Assembly (NCBI GenBank): GCA_949290055.1
Contig: CASEQJ010000010.1
Coordinates: 1 to 64,000, forward strand
Reading direction: 5' to 3'
Length of the DNA stretch: 64,000 nt
DNA from: an uncultured Olsenella sp.
GTDB taxonomy: Bacteria; Actinomycetota; Coriobacteriia; Coriobacteriales; Atopobiaceae
The notes below the pieces were generated by a model, which saw nothing but the letters and a program-made list of their open reading frames with translations, was not told the DNA's origin and searched no databases. A program made the translations under genes and the position numbers. Positions 31,901 to 42,646 of the stretch are shown piece after piece; the first letter of the stretch is position 1; every line of letters begins with the position of its first letter.

Positions 31901-32224
31901 GGCAAACGCGCCCTCGCCGGTAACCCAGCCCTCGCGAGCGCCGTAGCGCCACACGGCGCCGTCGCTCGCCTCAATGTCAAAGCTGTACCAGACCACGCCG
32001 GTCTCGGCCGGCTTGTACGTGGCGGTGAAGCGCAGGCCGCCGGCGTGCTCGGTGCCGCGCATCTCAATGAGCTCCTCGCCGCGCGCGTCGGTCCACACGC
32101 GCAGGGTGCAGAAGGTTACGTCGTCCTCCCACACGTCTATGCTCAGCGAAACGGTGCCGCCCAGCTGGACGGCACCGAATGGGGATCTGTACTCACGCTC
32201 GGAGGTTACGTGACGTGCTTTCAA
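28961..32224 (-). CDS. GH13 alpha-glucan hydrolase fused to 4-alpha-glucanotransferase
   Basis: Fusion protein of 1087 aa. Residues 1-125 resemble a CBM34-type N-terminal domain; 126-635 are a neopullulanase/cyclomaltodextrinase-like GH13 domain with REGIVYQIFPDRFARG, GWRLDVADE (nucleophile D352), GEVWE (acid E381) and GSHDRERL (D456); 645-1087 are a GH77 MalQ domain beginning GMGVLCHVTSVPNGGW with VRLDHF, IAEDLG and GTHDNQT. Both active sites look complete. It would trim glycogen side chains or maltodextrins and disproportionate the products. ATG 32224 is 3 nt after the glgA stop, the last gene of the glycogen operon. No signal peptide, so it is cytoplasmic. Confidence 0.93.
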   Translation of the reverse strand: MKARHVTSEREYRSPFGAVQLGGTVSLSIDVWEDDVTFCTLRVWTDARGEELIEMRGTEHAGGLRFTATYKPAETGVVWYSFDIEASDGAVWRYGAREGWVTGEGAFAYGDPPSFQITVFTPRARQPRWYREGIVYQIFPDRFARGEDWRERAADTLAVRRKGGPEREVLEDWDTPPTYRRREDGSVACWDFYGGTLEGIREKLGYLEDLGVTAIYLNPIFEAASNHRYDTADYLRIDPLLGDEKSFRALCVDAEEHGISVILDGVFNHVGADSRYFNRFGTYAEPGAWQGEHSAYRDWFTFNEDGTYAGWWGDQNLPAVRSDCEDFHRLVCGREGVIRHWLRQGARGWRLDVADELTDEFIVQIKRALLSEKPDGVLIGEVWEDASHKMAYGKLRQYFQGAELDATMNYPVRTALLAFIRGDMGASELAARLEELRENYPRDNFYSALNLLGSHDRERLFTVLGGAPDPDTVPEEERAGWHLSDDQMGLAKARLWVMALLQMTLPGVPCVYYGDERGVEGFRDPHNRASFPWDGGHRDCTDIYRNAIAVRKTLPELMVDGEFEPFSSGEDVFGFWRRGERERVCVLVNASLSEPHTVKVPVGDKQVTDVVSGKVPRVSHGQAEVFLWPLGTAVLHFHDEQRLQAPLERGMGVLCHVTSVPNGGWPGTLGAPARRFVDWLAAGGQKYWQVLPVNPTDRFGSPYAGLGAFAGNIGLLELPAPAALAHLERIGNDPDYLRFCDENDYWLTPYAIFRACKELLGEKPWQEWPEPYRTYSPRLASDPKLRHAIEAHRRLQFEFQREWDDLLEYAHARGIKIIGDMPMFVSADSADVWSEPDIFDLDERGYARREAGAPGDAFAPDGQNWGNPAFRWDILREQNFGWWLRRFSRMLALYDVVRLDHFIGFMSYFGIPAGKTARDGAYAFGPGTELFRAAERQFGPLPFIAEDLGAITPAVRALVAATGFLGMDVAQFSDEDVREGYVPRPETVAYTGTHDNQTLVGFCESRYGLEREEAREAADGIMRRVLASDADVAIVPLQDVLGLGDEARMNVPGVADGNWSWRASDEDVAAAAARLAELAEESGRILG

Positions 32225-32227
32225 GCG

Positions 32228-33727
32228 CTACCTATCTCTTCTCTTGTTGTACCGAATGATCTCCGGGTGGAGGTCATGGTAAATGTCCATGTAGTCGTTC
32301 GCGGCGCGACGCCAGCTGAAGTCCGCGTCCATCGCCTGGAGCTGAATCTTACGCCAGGTCTCGGGCTCGGTCCAGAAGATCTCGCAGGCCCCGAGCAGGG
32401 TGTCGGCCATCTCGTCGGCGTTCATGTTGGCAAACGAGAAGCCCGTGCCCTCGCCGGTGTACTTGTTGTACGGCGCGACGGAGTCGCGCAGGCCGCCGGT
32501 CTCGCGCACCACGGGCAGGGTGCCGTAACGCATGGCGATCATCTGCGACAGGCCGCACGGCTCGAACTCGGACGGCATGATCAGCAGGTCGCCGCCGGCG
32601 TACATGCGGTGGGAGAGCGCGTTGTCAAAGGTAATGCGCGCGCACATCTGGTCGCCGTACTTGGCGTCGAAGTAGCGGAACGCGTCCTCGTGGTCCTTGT
32701 CGCCCGTGCCCAGGATCGCGATCTGGACACCGCGCTGCATGAGGTGATCCATGGCGTAGCGCACCAGGCCCAGGCCCTTCTGGTCCGTGAGGCGGCCGAT
32801 GGAGACGACGAGCGGGCGCGTGGGGTCCTGGGCCAGGCCCAGCTCCTCTTGGAGGGCGCGCTTGCACTCGGCCTTGTTCTCCAGGTCCTTGGCCGTGAAG
32901 TTGGCCGGGATCATGGGATCGGTCGCGGGGTCCCAAATGGTCTGGTCGATTCCGTTCAGAATGCCGCGCAGCACGTTCTGGCGACGGCGGAATATGTCGT
33001 CGCGACCCTCGCCGTAGAAGGGCATCTGCAGCTCGTAGGCATAGCTCGGGCTCACCGTGGTGAGGAAGTCGGCGTAGCAGAGCGCGCCCTTCATGTAGTT
33101 GATCGAGTCGCGGTCGCAGTAGAGCTGGTCGCGTGCGGCGGGAATGTGGGCAAGGCCCAGAACCTCCTCGAGGACCTTGTCGCTGTACTGGCCCTGGAAC
33201 TTCACGTTGTGGACGGTGAAGACGGTCTTGACATTGGCGCACTGCGGGACCTGCTGGTAGAACTCGCGCAGGAAGACGCAGCACAGCGCCGTCTGCCAGT
33301 CGTTGCAGTGCAGGACGTCGCACTCGAGCTCGGGAACCTTGGCGATTGCCTCGCAGATGGCCTTCGAGAAGAACGCGAAGCGCTCGCCGTCGTCGAAGTA
33401 GCCATAGAGGCCGTCGCGCTTGAAGTAGGCCTCGTTGTCCACGAAGTAGAAGTCGAGGTCCTGGAGCGTGAGCTTCTCGATGCCGCAGTACTCGTTGCGC
33501 CAGGCGAGCGGCACGTAGAAGTCCGCCACGTGCTTCATCTGGTCCCTGTACTCCTGCGGAATGCTGGCGTACTTGGGCAGGATCACGGCGACGCGCGCGC
33601 CGGCGTGCTTGAGGGCGCGGGGCAGCGAGCCCGCCACGTCACCCAGGCCGCCCGTCTTGGCGAAGGGCACGGCCTCGGAGGACGCGAAGAGCACGCGCAG
33701 CTTCCTGCGCTTGGCTGTGGTTGCCAT
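32228..33727 (-). CDS. glgA: Glycogen synthase (ADP-glucose)
   Basis: GT5 glycosyltransferase of 499 aa elongating alpha-1,4-glucan from ADP-glucose. KTGGLGDVAGSLPRAL is the ADP-glucose loop near residue 24, HCNDWQT and TVHNVKFQGQY follow, and the C-terminal domain has SIGRLTDQKGL and PSEFEPCGLSQMIAMRYGTLPVVRETGGL with the catalytic Glu. GGGGGAG precedes ATG 33727. It follows glgD by 15 bp in the operon. Confidence 0.95.
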   Translation of the reverse strand: MATTAKRRKLRVLFASSEAVPFAKTGGLGDVAGSLPRALKHAGARVAVILPKYASIPQEYRDQMKHVADFYVPLAWRNEYCGIEKLTLQDLDFYFVDNEAYFKRDGLYGYFDDGERFAFFSKAICEAIAKVPELECDVLHCNDWQTALCCVFLREFYQQVPQCANVKTVFTVHNVKFQGQYSDKVLEEVLGLAHIPAARDQLYCDRDSINYMKGALCYADFLTTVSPSYAYELQMPFYGEGRDDIFRRRQNVLRGILNGIDQTIWDPATDPMIPANFTAKDLENKAECKRALQEELGLAQDPTRPLVVSIGRLTDQKGLGLVRYAMDHLMQRGVQIAILGTGDKDHEDAFRYFDAKYGDQMCARITFDNALSHRMYAGGDLLIMPSEFEPCGLSQMIAMRYGTLPVVRETGGLRDSVAPYNKYTGEGTGFSFANMNADEMADTLLGACEIFWTEPETWRKIQLQAMDADFSWRRAANDYMDIYHDLHPEIIRYNKRRDR

Positions 33728-33742
33728 GGAACTCCCCCTCGC

Positions 33743-34837
33743 CTACTCGTGGGCCTTCTCGGTGATGAGGACCTCCTCGGGCGTGCCGCGCAGCTCGGTG
33801 CCGGCGGGGACCACGTTGCCGCGGTCCACGATGGCGTTCTCGACGCGCGCGCCGCTCTTGACGACGCAGCCCTGCATCACGATGGAGTTGCGGACCGTGG
33901 CGCCCGCCTCGACGATGACGTTGCGGCCCAGGATGGAGTCGCTCACGCTGCCGTAGATGCGGTCGCCCGAGGCCACGGCGGAGTTGAGCACGCGGGAGCC
34001 CACCTCGAACTTGGCGGGCGGCGTGTCGTGCGTCTTGGTCTTGATCGAGCGGTCCGCGGGGAAGAGCTCGGCGGTGATGCGCGGGTCGAGCAGGTCCATG
34101 TTGGCGCGGAAGTAGCTGCGCTTGTTGAAGATCGGCGCGACGTAGCCGCCGAACTCGTAGGTCCGCACGTCGACGCGGCCAAAGTCGCCCGTCATGGCCT
34201 CGAACAGGTCGAGGTAGTCCGTCGGCGCATACCAGTCGAACATGTCGAGCAGGAGCTGACGGTTAATGACAAAGCAGTCGAGGAACATCGTGTCGCCGAA
34301 GTTGACGCCCTGGCGCACGCCCTGGACGCGACCGTCGATGACGTCGAAGGCCGTCACGTCGGCGTCCTTCTCGGAAGCCGTCTTGGTGAGGACCGTGATG
34401 TCGGCGCCGGAGGCCTTGTGGGCCTCGTAGACCTCGTCGAGGTCGATGTTGAAGACGAAGTTGGCCGTCGAGCAGATCACGGCGTCGGCGTTGCTGCGCG
34501 TGAAGTAGGCCTTGTTGTGGATGAGGTCGCGCAGCAGGAAGCGGGCGCCGGTGCGCGAGGTGCCGAACGCGGAGCCGGGCAGGATGAACAGGCCGCCGTT
34601 CTTGCGGTCAAGGTCCCAGTCCTTGCCGGAGCCCACGTGGTCGATGATCGAGCGGTAGTTGTACGGCATGACCATGCCCACGGTGCGAATCCCGCAGTTC
34701 ACGAGATTGGACAGGGCAAAGTCAACGAGGCGGTAGCGGCTGAAGTACGGCAGCGACGCCACGGGGCGGCTCTCGGTGAGCGCGCTGGACTCCTTGGCGG
34801 AGTAGTTGCAGGTGATGAGGCCGATGACCTTCTCCAT
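33743..34837 (-). CDS. glgD: Glucose-1-phosphate adenylyltransferase regulatory subunit GlgD
   Basis: Non-catalytic ADP-glucose pyrophosphorylase subunit of 364 aa. It keeps the nucleotidyltransferase fold (SLPYFSRYRLVDFALSNLVNCGI) but lacks the GGGxGxRL loop of GlgC, replaced by NYSAKESSALTESRPVASL, and has the left-handed beta-helix at its C-terminus. In Firmicutes GlgD stimulates GlgC within a heterotetramer. ATG 34837 is 2 nt after the glgC stop, with GGGGGAG upstream. Confidence 0.93.
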   Translation of the reverse strand: MEKVIGLITCNYSAKESSALTESRPVASLPYFSRYRLVDFALSNLVNCGIRTVGMVMPYNYRSIIDHVGSGKDWDLDRKNGGLFILPGSAFGTSRTGARFLLRDLIHNKAYFTRSNADAVICSTANFVFNIDLDEVYEAHKASGADITVLTKTASEKDADVTAFDVIDGRVQGVRQGVNFGDTMFLDCFVINRQLLLDMFDWYAPTDYLDLFEAMTGDFGRVDVRTYEFGGYVAPIFNKRSYFRANMDLLDPRITAELFPADRSIKTKTHDTPPAKFEVGSRVLNSAVASGDRIYGSVSDSILGRNVIVEAGATVRNSIVMQGCVVKSGARVENAIVDRGNVVPAGTELRGTPEEVLITEKAHE

Positions 34838-34839
34838 GA

Positions 34840-35988
34840 CTAGTTCTCCCCCTTTCCGACGACAACGTCGTTGCCGATGACGGCGGTGTCCTTGGTCTGG
34901 TCGACGCTCCCGACGCTGACGTTCTCCTCCACCACGGAGTTCTCGCCGAGGATCGCGCGCACGACGTTGGCGCCGTCCTTGACCACCGCGCCCGGCAGGA
35001 GCACCGAGTCGATGACGGTGGCGCGCTCGCCGACGTAGGCGTCGGTCGAGAGGATCGAGTGCTTGACGGTGCCGTAGACCTGGCAGCCGTTGGCGATCAG
35101 GGCGTCGTCGATCGTGCCGTCCTTGCCCACGAACGCAGGCGGGCGCGTGGAGGCGTTGCTCATGATCGGGAAGTCGGTGCTGAAGATGTCGAAGGCGGGG
35201 TTGGGCCCGAGAAGGTCCATGCTCGTCTCGTGGTAGCTGGAGATCGTGCCGACGTCGCGCCAGAAGCCCTCGAACTTGTAGGTGAACAGGCGCTTGCCCT
35301 CCTCGAGCAGCTTCGGGATTATGTTGCCACCAAAGTCGTGCGCAGAGTTCTGGTCGTTGGCGTCCTCCTTCAACGTCTCGACGAGAAGGTCGGCGTTGAA
35401 AATGTAGATTCCCATGGAGGCGAGGTTTGAGTCGGGCTTCTTGGGCTTCTCGGAGAACTTGGTGATGCGGCCGTCCGGGTCGGCGGTCAGGATGCCGAAG
35501 CGGGAGGCCTCCTCCCACGGCACCGGCATGACGGCGATCGTGAGGTCGGCGTTGTTGGCCTTGTGCGTGGCCAGCATGTCCGCGTAGTCCATGCGGTAGA
35601 GCTGGTCGCCAGAGAGGATGAGCACGTACTCCGGGTCGTTGGTCTCGATGTAGCCGAGGTTCTGCGTCACGGCGTCAGCGGTGCCCTCGTACCAGGCGCC
35701 GCCGGTCTGCGTGGCGAACGGCGGCAGAATGGCGACGCCGCCACCGCGCTCGTCGAGGTTCCAGGCCTCACCGGTGCCGATGTAGCTGTGCAGCAGGTAC
35801 GGACGATACTGCGTCAGCACGCCGACCGTGTTGATGCCCGAGTTCGCGCAGTTCGACAGAGCAAAGTCGATAATGCGGAACTTGCCGCCGAACGACACGG
35901 CGGGCTTCGCCACGTTGCTCGTCAGCGCGCCCAGGCGACTGCCCTGTCCTCCGGCGAGGAGCATTGCGATGCACTCTTTCTTGCTCAT
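34840..35988 (-). CDS. glgC: Glucose-1-phosphate adenylyltransferase catalytic subunit
   Basis: Catalytic subunit of 382 aa making ADP-glucose from glucose-1-P and [19 protein letters not shown] is the nucleotide loop, [20 protein letters not shown] and [10 protein letters not shown] the substrate regions, [15 protein letters not shown] the catalytic Asp motif, FSEKPKKPD the glucose-1-P site; a beta-helix follows. AAAGGAG precedes ATG 35988. It pairs with glgD immediately downstream. Confidence 0.95.
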   Translation of the reverse strand: MSKKECIAMLLAGGQGSRLGALTSNVAKPAVSFGGKFRIIDFALSNCANSGINTVGVLTQYRPYLLHSYIGTGEAWNLDERGGGVAILPPFATQTGGAWYEGTADAVTQNLGYIETNDPEYVLILSGDQLYRMDYADMLATHKANNADLTIAVMPVPWEEASRFGILTADPDGRITKFSEKPKKPDSNLASMGIYIFNADLLVETLKEDANDQNSAHDFGGNIIPKLLEEGKRLFTYKFEGFWRDVGTISSYHETSMDLLGPNPAFDIFSTDFPIMSNASTRPPAFVGKDGTIDDALIANGCQVYGTVKHSILSTDAYVGERATVIDSVLLPGAVVKDGANVVRAILGENSVVEENVSVGSVDQTKDTAVIGNDVVVGKGEN

Positions 35989-36045
35989 ACCCCCACTCCT
36001 TTCGACAACCAAATGCACGGGGGCGCGGCCCCCGGGACGTACCGC

Positions 36046-38481
<2,436 letters not shown>

Positions 38482-38562
38482 AATAACTCCTTGCTTCGTG
38501 GCGACACGTACTCAGCGCGCGCGGACGCATCCGCGCAGGGAGGCGTCGCGGGCCCTCCCGGT

Positions 38563-38584
38563 TTGGGGCCGCCTGTGGGCGGCC
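38563..38584 (-). other. Stem-loop between glgB and glgP
   Basis: GGGGCCGCC TGTG GGCGGCCCC is a perfect 9-bp stem 25 nt past the glgB stop. No T-run follows on the minus strand, so it is more likely an mRNA-stabilising or processing structure than a terminator. Confidence 0.6.
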
Positions 38585-38608
38585 CCTGTAAGCTTACTCC
38601 GACGAAGG

Positions 38609-40762
38609 CTATTTCTTCGCGGCGGTCTTCTTTTCTGACGTTCCCTTTGCGGAGGAGGCCTTCTTGGCCGGCGCCTTCTTGGCCGCGGTCTTCTTGGCCG
38701 CGGGCTTGGCGTCCTTCTCGTCCGCCTTCTTGGTGGCCTTCTTGGCGGCCGGCTTCTTCCCCGTGGCCGCGGTCTTCTTGGCCGGGCGGCGCAGCGTGCC
38801 GGTGCGCTTGAGGACCATGCCGCCGAGCGGCGGGACACGCACGACGATCGACTGCTCGCGGCCGTTCCAGGGCTCGTCCTGGCACTTGAGCTTGCCGGTG
38901 TTCACCACGCCGGAGCCGCCGAAGCGCTCGTTGTCGGTGTTGAAGAGCTCCTCGTAGACGCCCCACTCCGGCACGCCCATGCGGAAGTCCTCGCGGGCGT
39001 TGACGTCGAAGTTGATGAGGATAACCAGGTCCTCCTTGGGGTCGTCGCCCTTGCGGACGAAGGAAATGATCGACTGGTCGGCGTTGTCCGCGTCGATCCA
39101 CTCGAAGCCGTCCGGCGAGAACGCACGCTGCCAGAGCGTGGGGTGCTCGTTGTAGAAGCGGTTGAGGTAGCGGACGAAGCGCTGCTGGTGACGGTGGGTG
39201 TCGTACTGCTCGGCGAGGAAGTACTGAATGCCCTCGTAGTAGCGCCACTCAATGAACTGGGCGATCTCGTTGCCCATGAAGTTGAGCTTGCCGCCGGGGT
39301 GCGTGATCTGGTAGAACGCGAGCGCCCTCATGCCGGCGAACTGGCGCCAGTAGTCGCCGGGCATGCGCGTGATCAGCGAGCACTTGCCGTTGACGACCTC
39401 GTCGTGGGAGAGCGGCAGAATGAAGTTCTCGTTGAACTGGTACATGGACGAGAACGTGAGCATGCGGTAGTTGCCCGGGCGCCAGGGGAAGTCGGTCTGC
39501 ATGTAGTGCAGGGTGTCGTTCATCCAGCCCATGTCCCACTTGAAGTGGAAGCCCAGGCCGCCGTCCTCGGGCGGGTAGGTCACGAGCGGCCAGGCGGTGG
39601 ACTCCTCCGCGATCATCATGACGTCAGGGTGCTCCTTGCCCATGACCGAGTTGGTCTGGCGAATGAACGCGGAGGCGTCGAGGTCCTCCTCGGTGCCCTT
39701 CTCGTTGAAGCGCTTCTGGCCGGGGTCGTCTATGCCGAAGTTCATGTAGAGCATGCTGGAGACGCCGTCCATGCGAATGCCGTCGGCGTGGAAGAGGTTA
39801 GCCCAGAACAGCGCGTTGGAGACCAGGAAGGAGCGGACCTCGCCGCGGCCGTAGTGGAACTGGTGGGTGTTCCAGTTGGGGTGAATCTTGTGCTCGTAGA
39901 GCATGCCGCCGTTGAAGTTGGCAAGCCCCTCGGCGTTGGCGCAGAAGCCGCCGCAGACCCAGTCGAAGATCACACCGATCCCGGCCTCGTGGCAAGCGTC
40001 AATGAAGTGCATGAACTGGCGCGGGTTGCCGTAGCGCGACGTGGCGGCGTAGTAGCCGGTGGGCTGGTAGCCCCAGGAGCCGTCGAACGGGTGCTCGTTG
40101 ACGGGCATGATCTCAATGTGGGAGTAGCCCATCTCCTTGACGTAGGCCACGAGCTCGTCGGCAAGGTCGTCGTAGCTGTACACGACGCCGCGCTGCGCGG
40201 GGAACGGGTCGCCGGGACCGGGGTAGGTGCCGTCCTCGCGGGGCTCGCCCTGGGGCTCGTCGCCGTGGCGGCGCCAGCTGCCCAAGTGAACCTCAAAAAT
40301 GTTGAGCGGCTCGGCGAACATGTCGCGACCGCGGCGCTGCTCGAGGTAGGCGCCGTCCTTCCACTCGTAGCCGTCGAGGTCGAAGGCGCGCGACGCGGTG
40401 CCGGGGACCTTCTCTGCGTAGAAGCCGTAGGGGTCGGCCTTGTAGAGCTTGCGGCCGTCCTTGCACTCGATGAGGTACTTGTAGAGAGCGCCCTCCTCGA
40501 TGCCGGGGACGAAGCCCTCCCAGATGCCGCCGGTCTCGGTCTCGGCGAGCGGGGTGGCCGCCTCGTCCCAGCCGTTGAAGTCACCGATGACGTGAACGCT
40601 CCGCACGTCCGGCGCCCAGACGGCAAAGTGATAGCCGTGCGTGCCGTCATCCGTGACGGCGGGGTGCGCGCCCATCTTCTCGTAGCTCCGGTACCACTCG
40701 CCGCGGGCGAAGAGGAACAGGTCATCGTTGCTCAGATAGAGAGTGCTGTCGGGAGATTCCAT
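38609..40762 (-). CDS. glgB: 1,4-alpha-glucan branching enzyme with a histone H1-like tail
   Basis: GH13 branching enzyme of 717 aa introducing alpha-1,6 branches. A CBM48 domain (HFAVWAPDVRSVHVIGDFNGWD) precedes the barrel with GYSHIEIMPVNEHPF, ADGIRMDGVSSMLY (nucleophile Asp), MIAEESTAWP (acid Glu) and LPLSHDEVVNGK. The last 59 residues are unlike other GlgB proteins: a Lys/Ala/Pro-rich run with repeats such as PAAKKATKK, PAAKKTAAKK and APAKKASSAK. AGAGGAGCGTGAC precedes ATG 40762. First gene of the glycogen operon. Confidence 0.95.
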   Translation of the reverse strand: MESPDSTLYLSNDDLFLFARGEWYRSYEKMGAHPAVTDDGTHGYHFAVWAPDVRSVHVIGDFNGWDEAATPLAETETGGIWEGFVPGIEEGALYKYLIECKDGRKLYKADPYGFYAEKVPGTASRAFDLDGYEWKDGAYLEQRRGRDMFAEPLNIFEVHLGSWRRHGDEPQGEPREDGTYPGPGDPFPAQRGVVYSYDDLADELVAYVKEMGYSHIEIMPVNEHPFDGSWGYQPTGYYAATSRYGNPRQFMHFIDACHEAGIGVIFDWVCGGFCANAEGLANFNGGMLYEHKIHPNWNTHQFHYGRGEVRSFLVSNALFWANLFHADGIRMDGVSSMLYMNFGIDDPGQKRFNEKGTEEDLDASAFIRQTNSVMGKEHPDVMMIAEESTAWPLVTYPPEDGGLGFHFKWDMGWMNDTLHYMQTDFPWRPGNYRMLTFSSMYQFNENFILPLSHDEVVNGKCSLITRMPGDYWRQFAGMRALAFYQITHPGGKLNFMGNEIAQFIEWRYYEGIQYFLAEQYDTHRHQQRFVRYLNRFYNEHPTLWQRAFSPDGFEWIDADNADQSIISFVRKGDDPKEDLVILINFDVNAREDFRMGVPEWGVYEELFNTDNERFGGSGVVNTGKLKCQDEPWNGREQSIVVRVPPLGGMVLKRTGTLRRPAKKTAATGKKPAAKKATKKADEKDAKPAAKKTAAKKAPAKKASSAKGTSEKKTAAKK

Positions 40763-41158
40763 GTCACGCTCCTCTAAGGTCTGTGCACAGGACAACACTC
40801 ATTGTGAGTCTTCCGTCAACCGCGTGTCCACGAAAAGGCGGCGAGTGCGGGCAACGAGGCGGCGAGCAGGGCGACGCTTAGGAACTGGCGGGCGGTGCTT
40901 CGGCTGCGCGCGAGGCGCTTAGGTTTTCTCGGGCGTTGTGCTGTTCTTCTCGGCTGAAGCTACGACACGAGCATGTTTCTAAGCACATTCGCGCAAAAGA
41001 GCGCAACAGGCGCCCCTCTCTAAGCAGCCCGTTCCGACAGACGTGCACTGCGCGCGATTTCTTAACCGGTGGCTGCCGACCGGAGGCGCGCCCCGCACAA
41101 AAGGGCCCGCCGGGGCCGCAGGGGCGCCGACGGGCCAAACGCGCAAACGAAGCCGTGC
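40763..41158. promoter_or_regulatory. Non-coding gap upstream of glgB
   Basis: No gene is supported in these 396 bp. TTGACG on the minus strand (40815-40820) is a possible -35 for the glycogen operon. ACTCATTGTGAGT (about 40798-40810) and CTGTGCACAG (40781-40790) are short palindromes close to the start that could be operators. GTTCTTCTCGGC, a variant of the dispersed motif, is at 40943. The rest is unremarkable. Confidence 0.4.
41104..41136 (-). terminator. Rubrerythrin terminator
   Basis: GGCCCGCCGG (41104-41113) pairs with CCGACGGGCC (41127-41136) with one mismatch; CTTTTGTG follows on the minus strand. It lies 22 nt past the rubrerythrin stop. Confidence 0.75.
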
Positions 41159-41704
41159 CTAGTAGTTGATCTTCTGCTCCTCGAAGTAGGCGCGCGGGTG
41201 GTTGCACACCGGGCAGACCTCGGGGGCCTCGGCGCCCACGTGCAGGTGGCCGCAGTTGAGGCACTTCCAGACCTTGACGCCCTCGCGCGCAAAGACCTCG
41301 CCCTTCTCGACGCGCTCGGCGAGCTTGAGGTAGCGCTCCTCGTGGTGCTTCTCGATCTCGCCGACCATGCGGAACTTGGCGGCGATCTCGGTGAAGCCCT
41401 CGGCCTCGGCGGTCTCGGCAAAGCCCTTGTACATGTCGGTCCACTCGTAGTTCTCGCCCGCGGCGGCGTCGCGAATGTTGGTCAGGGTGTCGGGCACCTC
41501 GCCGCCGTGGAGGTACTTGAACCAGAGCTTGGCGTGCTCGCGCTCGTTGCCGGAGGTCTCCGTGAAGATGTCGGAAATCTGGACGTAGCCCTCCTTCTTG
41601 GCCTTGCTCGCGTAGTAGGCGTACTTGTTGGTGGCCTGGGACTCGCCGGCAAAGGCGGCCTCGAGGTTCTTCTTCGTCTGCGAGTTCTCAAAATCGACGG
41701 CCAT
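41159..41704 (-). CDS. rbr: Rubrerythrin
   Basis: Peroxide-reducing non-haem iron protein of 181 aa that protects anaerobes. The ferritin-like di-iron domain has [35 protein letters not shown] and [18 protein letters not shown], each with the expected Glu/His ligands; the C-terminal rubredoxin domain has [25 protein letters not shown] with four Cys. GAGGAGCTCCA precedes ATG 41704. Monocistronic, consistent with an anaerobic lifestyle. Confidence 0.95.
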   Translation of the reverse strand: MAVDFENSQTKKNLEAAFAGESQATNKYAYYASKAKKEGYVQISDIFTETSGNEREHAKLWFKYLHGGEVPDTLTNIRDAAAGENYEWTDMYKGFAETAEAEGFTEIAAKFRMVGEIEKHHEERYLKLAERVEKGEVFAREGVKVWKCLNCGHLHVGAEAPEVCPVCNHPRAYFEEQKINY

Positions 41705-41776
41705 TGGAGCTCCTCTCAGTCCCCCGGGAGGGACGCACTTGTTGCGCCGGGCCCTCACCCGACGGCTGAACCGGTA

Positions 41777-42646
41777 TCAGACGTGCCACGCCCCGTCGCC
41801 CGGTCGGCAGAAGCCCTCGCGGGACAGCTCGTCCAGGAGGGCCTCGACCTCGGGGGCGCTTATCGGCCTTCTACCCGCTTTCTCCTCCACGCTTGCAACC
41901 TCCTCGCAAATGGTCTCAAGGCGCACACCGTCAGGCTCGCCGCGGTGGGCGAGAAGAACGCGCAGCAGCTCGGCGCGCTTCTGGCGGTGCGAGCCCTCGA
42001 AGCGCGACTGGCGCGTGTGGCCGGCGGAGCGCCGCGAGGGGTTGGGCACGGTGCGCTTGAGGTAGGCGCCGTAGTCGAGCAGGGCGTAGTACCAGGCGCG
42101 CGGGTCGTCGGCGGGGTCGCTCGCGTCCGCGGGGCACGTCGCGCGCAGAATCGGCGCTAGCGCGCGGTCGCTCACGCGCTCCTCGTCCGGGAAGAGCTCG
42201 TGGAGAAGGACCGTGCGCACGTTGGTCTCGAGGTAAACGGAGGGCAGGTCAAAGGCGAAGGCTCGAATGCCGGCGGCCGTGGCGGGGCCGACGCCGGGCA
42301 GCGCCTCGAGCGCGGCGGTCTCGGACGGGAGCTCGCCGCCGAGGGCCGCCACCGCCTGCGCCGCACGGTGCAGCGCGAGGGCACGGCGGTTGTAGCCGAG
42401 GCCCTGCCACTCCTCCAGGACGTCGGCGGGCTCGGCCGCGGCGAGCACCGGGGCGCTCGGGAAGCGCTCGAGCCAGCGCTGCCAGCGCCCGTCAACGCGG
42501 GTGGTCTGCGTCTGCTGGAGCATGACCTCGGAGATCCATATCTCATACGGGTCGCTCGTGCGGCGCCACGGCAGGTCCCGGTAGAGCTCGCGGCCGCGCT
42601 CGAGCACGAGGGCGCGAAACGCCCCGAGGTCCTTCTCGCCCGTCAT
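41777..42646 (-). CDS. MutY-like HhH-GPD DNA glycosylase lacking the iron-sulfur cluster
   Basis: Protein of 289 aa. DLPWRRTSDPYEIWISEVMLQQTQTTRV matches MutY including the catalytic Glu, and LPGVGPATAAGI is the helix-hairpin-helix. The later catalytic position reads YLETNVRTVLL, Glu where MutY has Asp. The four-Cys iron-sulfur loop is absent; the region reads NPSRRSAGHTRQSRFEGS, a pattern of a cluster-less MutY-like subgroup. Adenine excision opposite 8-oxoG is therefore likely but not certain. ATG 42646 overlaps the Rrf2 stop (ATGA). Codons 2-5 (TGEKD) are encoded by a copy of the dispersed motif. Confidence 0.85.
   Translation of the reverse strand: MTGEKDLGAFRALVLERGRELYRDLPWRRTSDPYEIWISEVMLQQTQTTRVDGRWQRWLERFPSAPVLAAAEPADVLEEWQGLGYNRRALALHRAAQAVAALGGELPSETAALEALPGVGPATAAGIRAFAFDLPSVYLETNVRTVLLHELFPDEERVSDRALAPILRATCPADASDPADDPRAWYYALLDYGAYLKRTVPNPSRRSAGHTRQSRFEGSHRQKRAELLRVLLAHRGEPDGVRLETICEEVASVEEKAGRRPISAPEVEALLDELSREGFCRPGDGAWHV

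Noticed and set aside
33743..34837. glgD as a decayed duplicate of glgC
   Set aside because: The frame is intact, and loss of the glycine-rich loop is the known character of the GlgD regulatory subunit.
29243..34843. Very long plus-strand open frame (over 1800 codons) across the glycogen genes, and a similar one at 16752-20747
   Set aside because: They lie antisense to well-supported genes, have Val/Leu/Ala/Arg-rich composition with no domains, and arise because high-G+C codon bias suppresses stop codons on the opposite strand.
40763..41158. A small gene or RNA in the gap upstream of glgB
   Set aside because: The open frames are short, lack ribosome sites and are Arg/Pro/Ser-rich; no conserved RNA fold was recognised.
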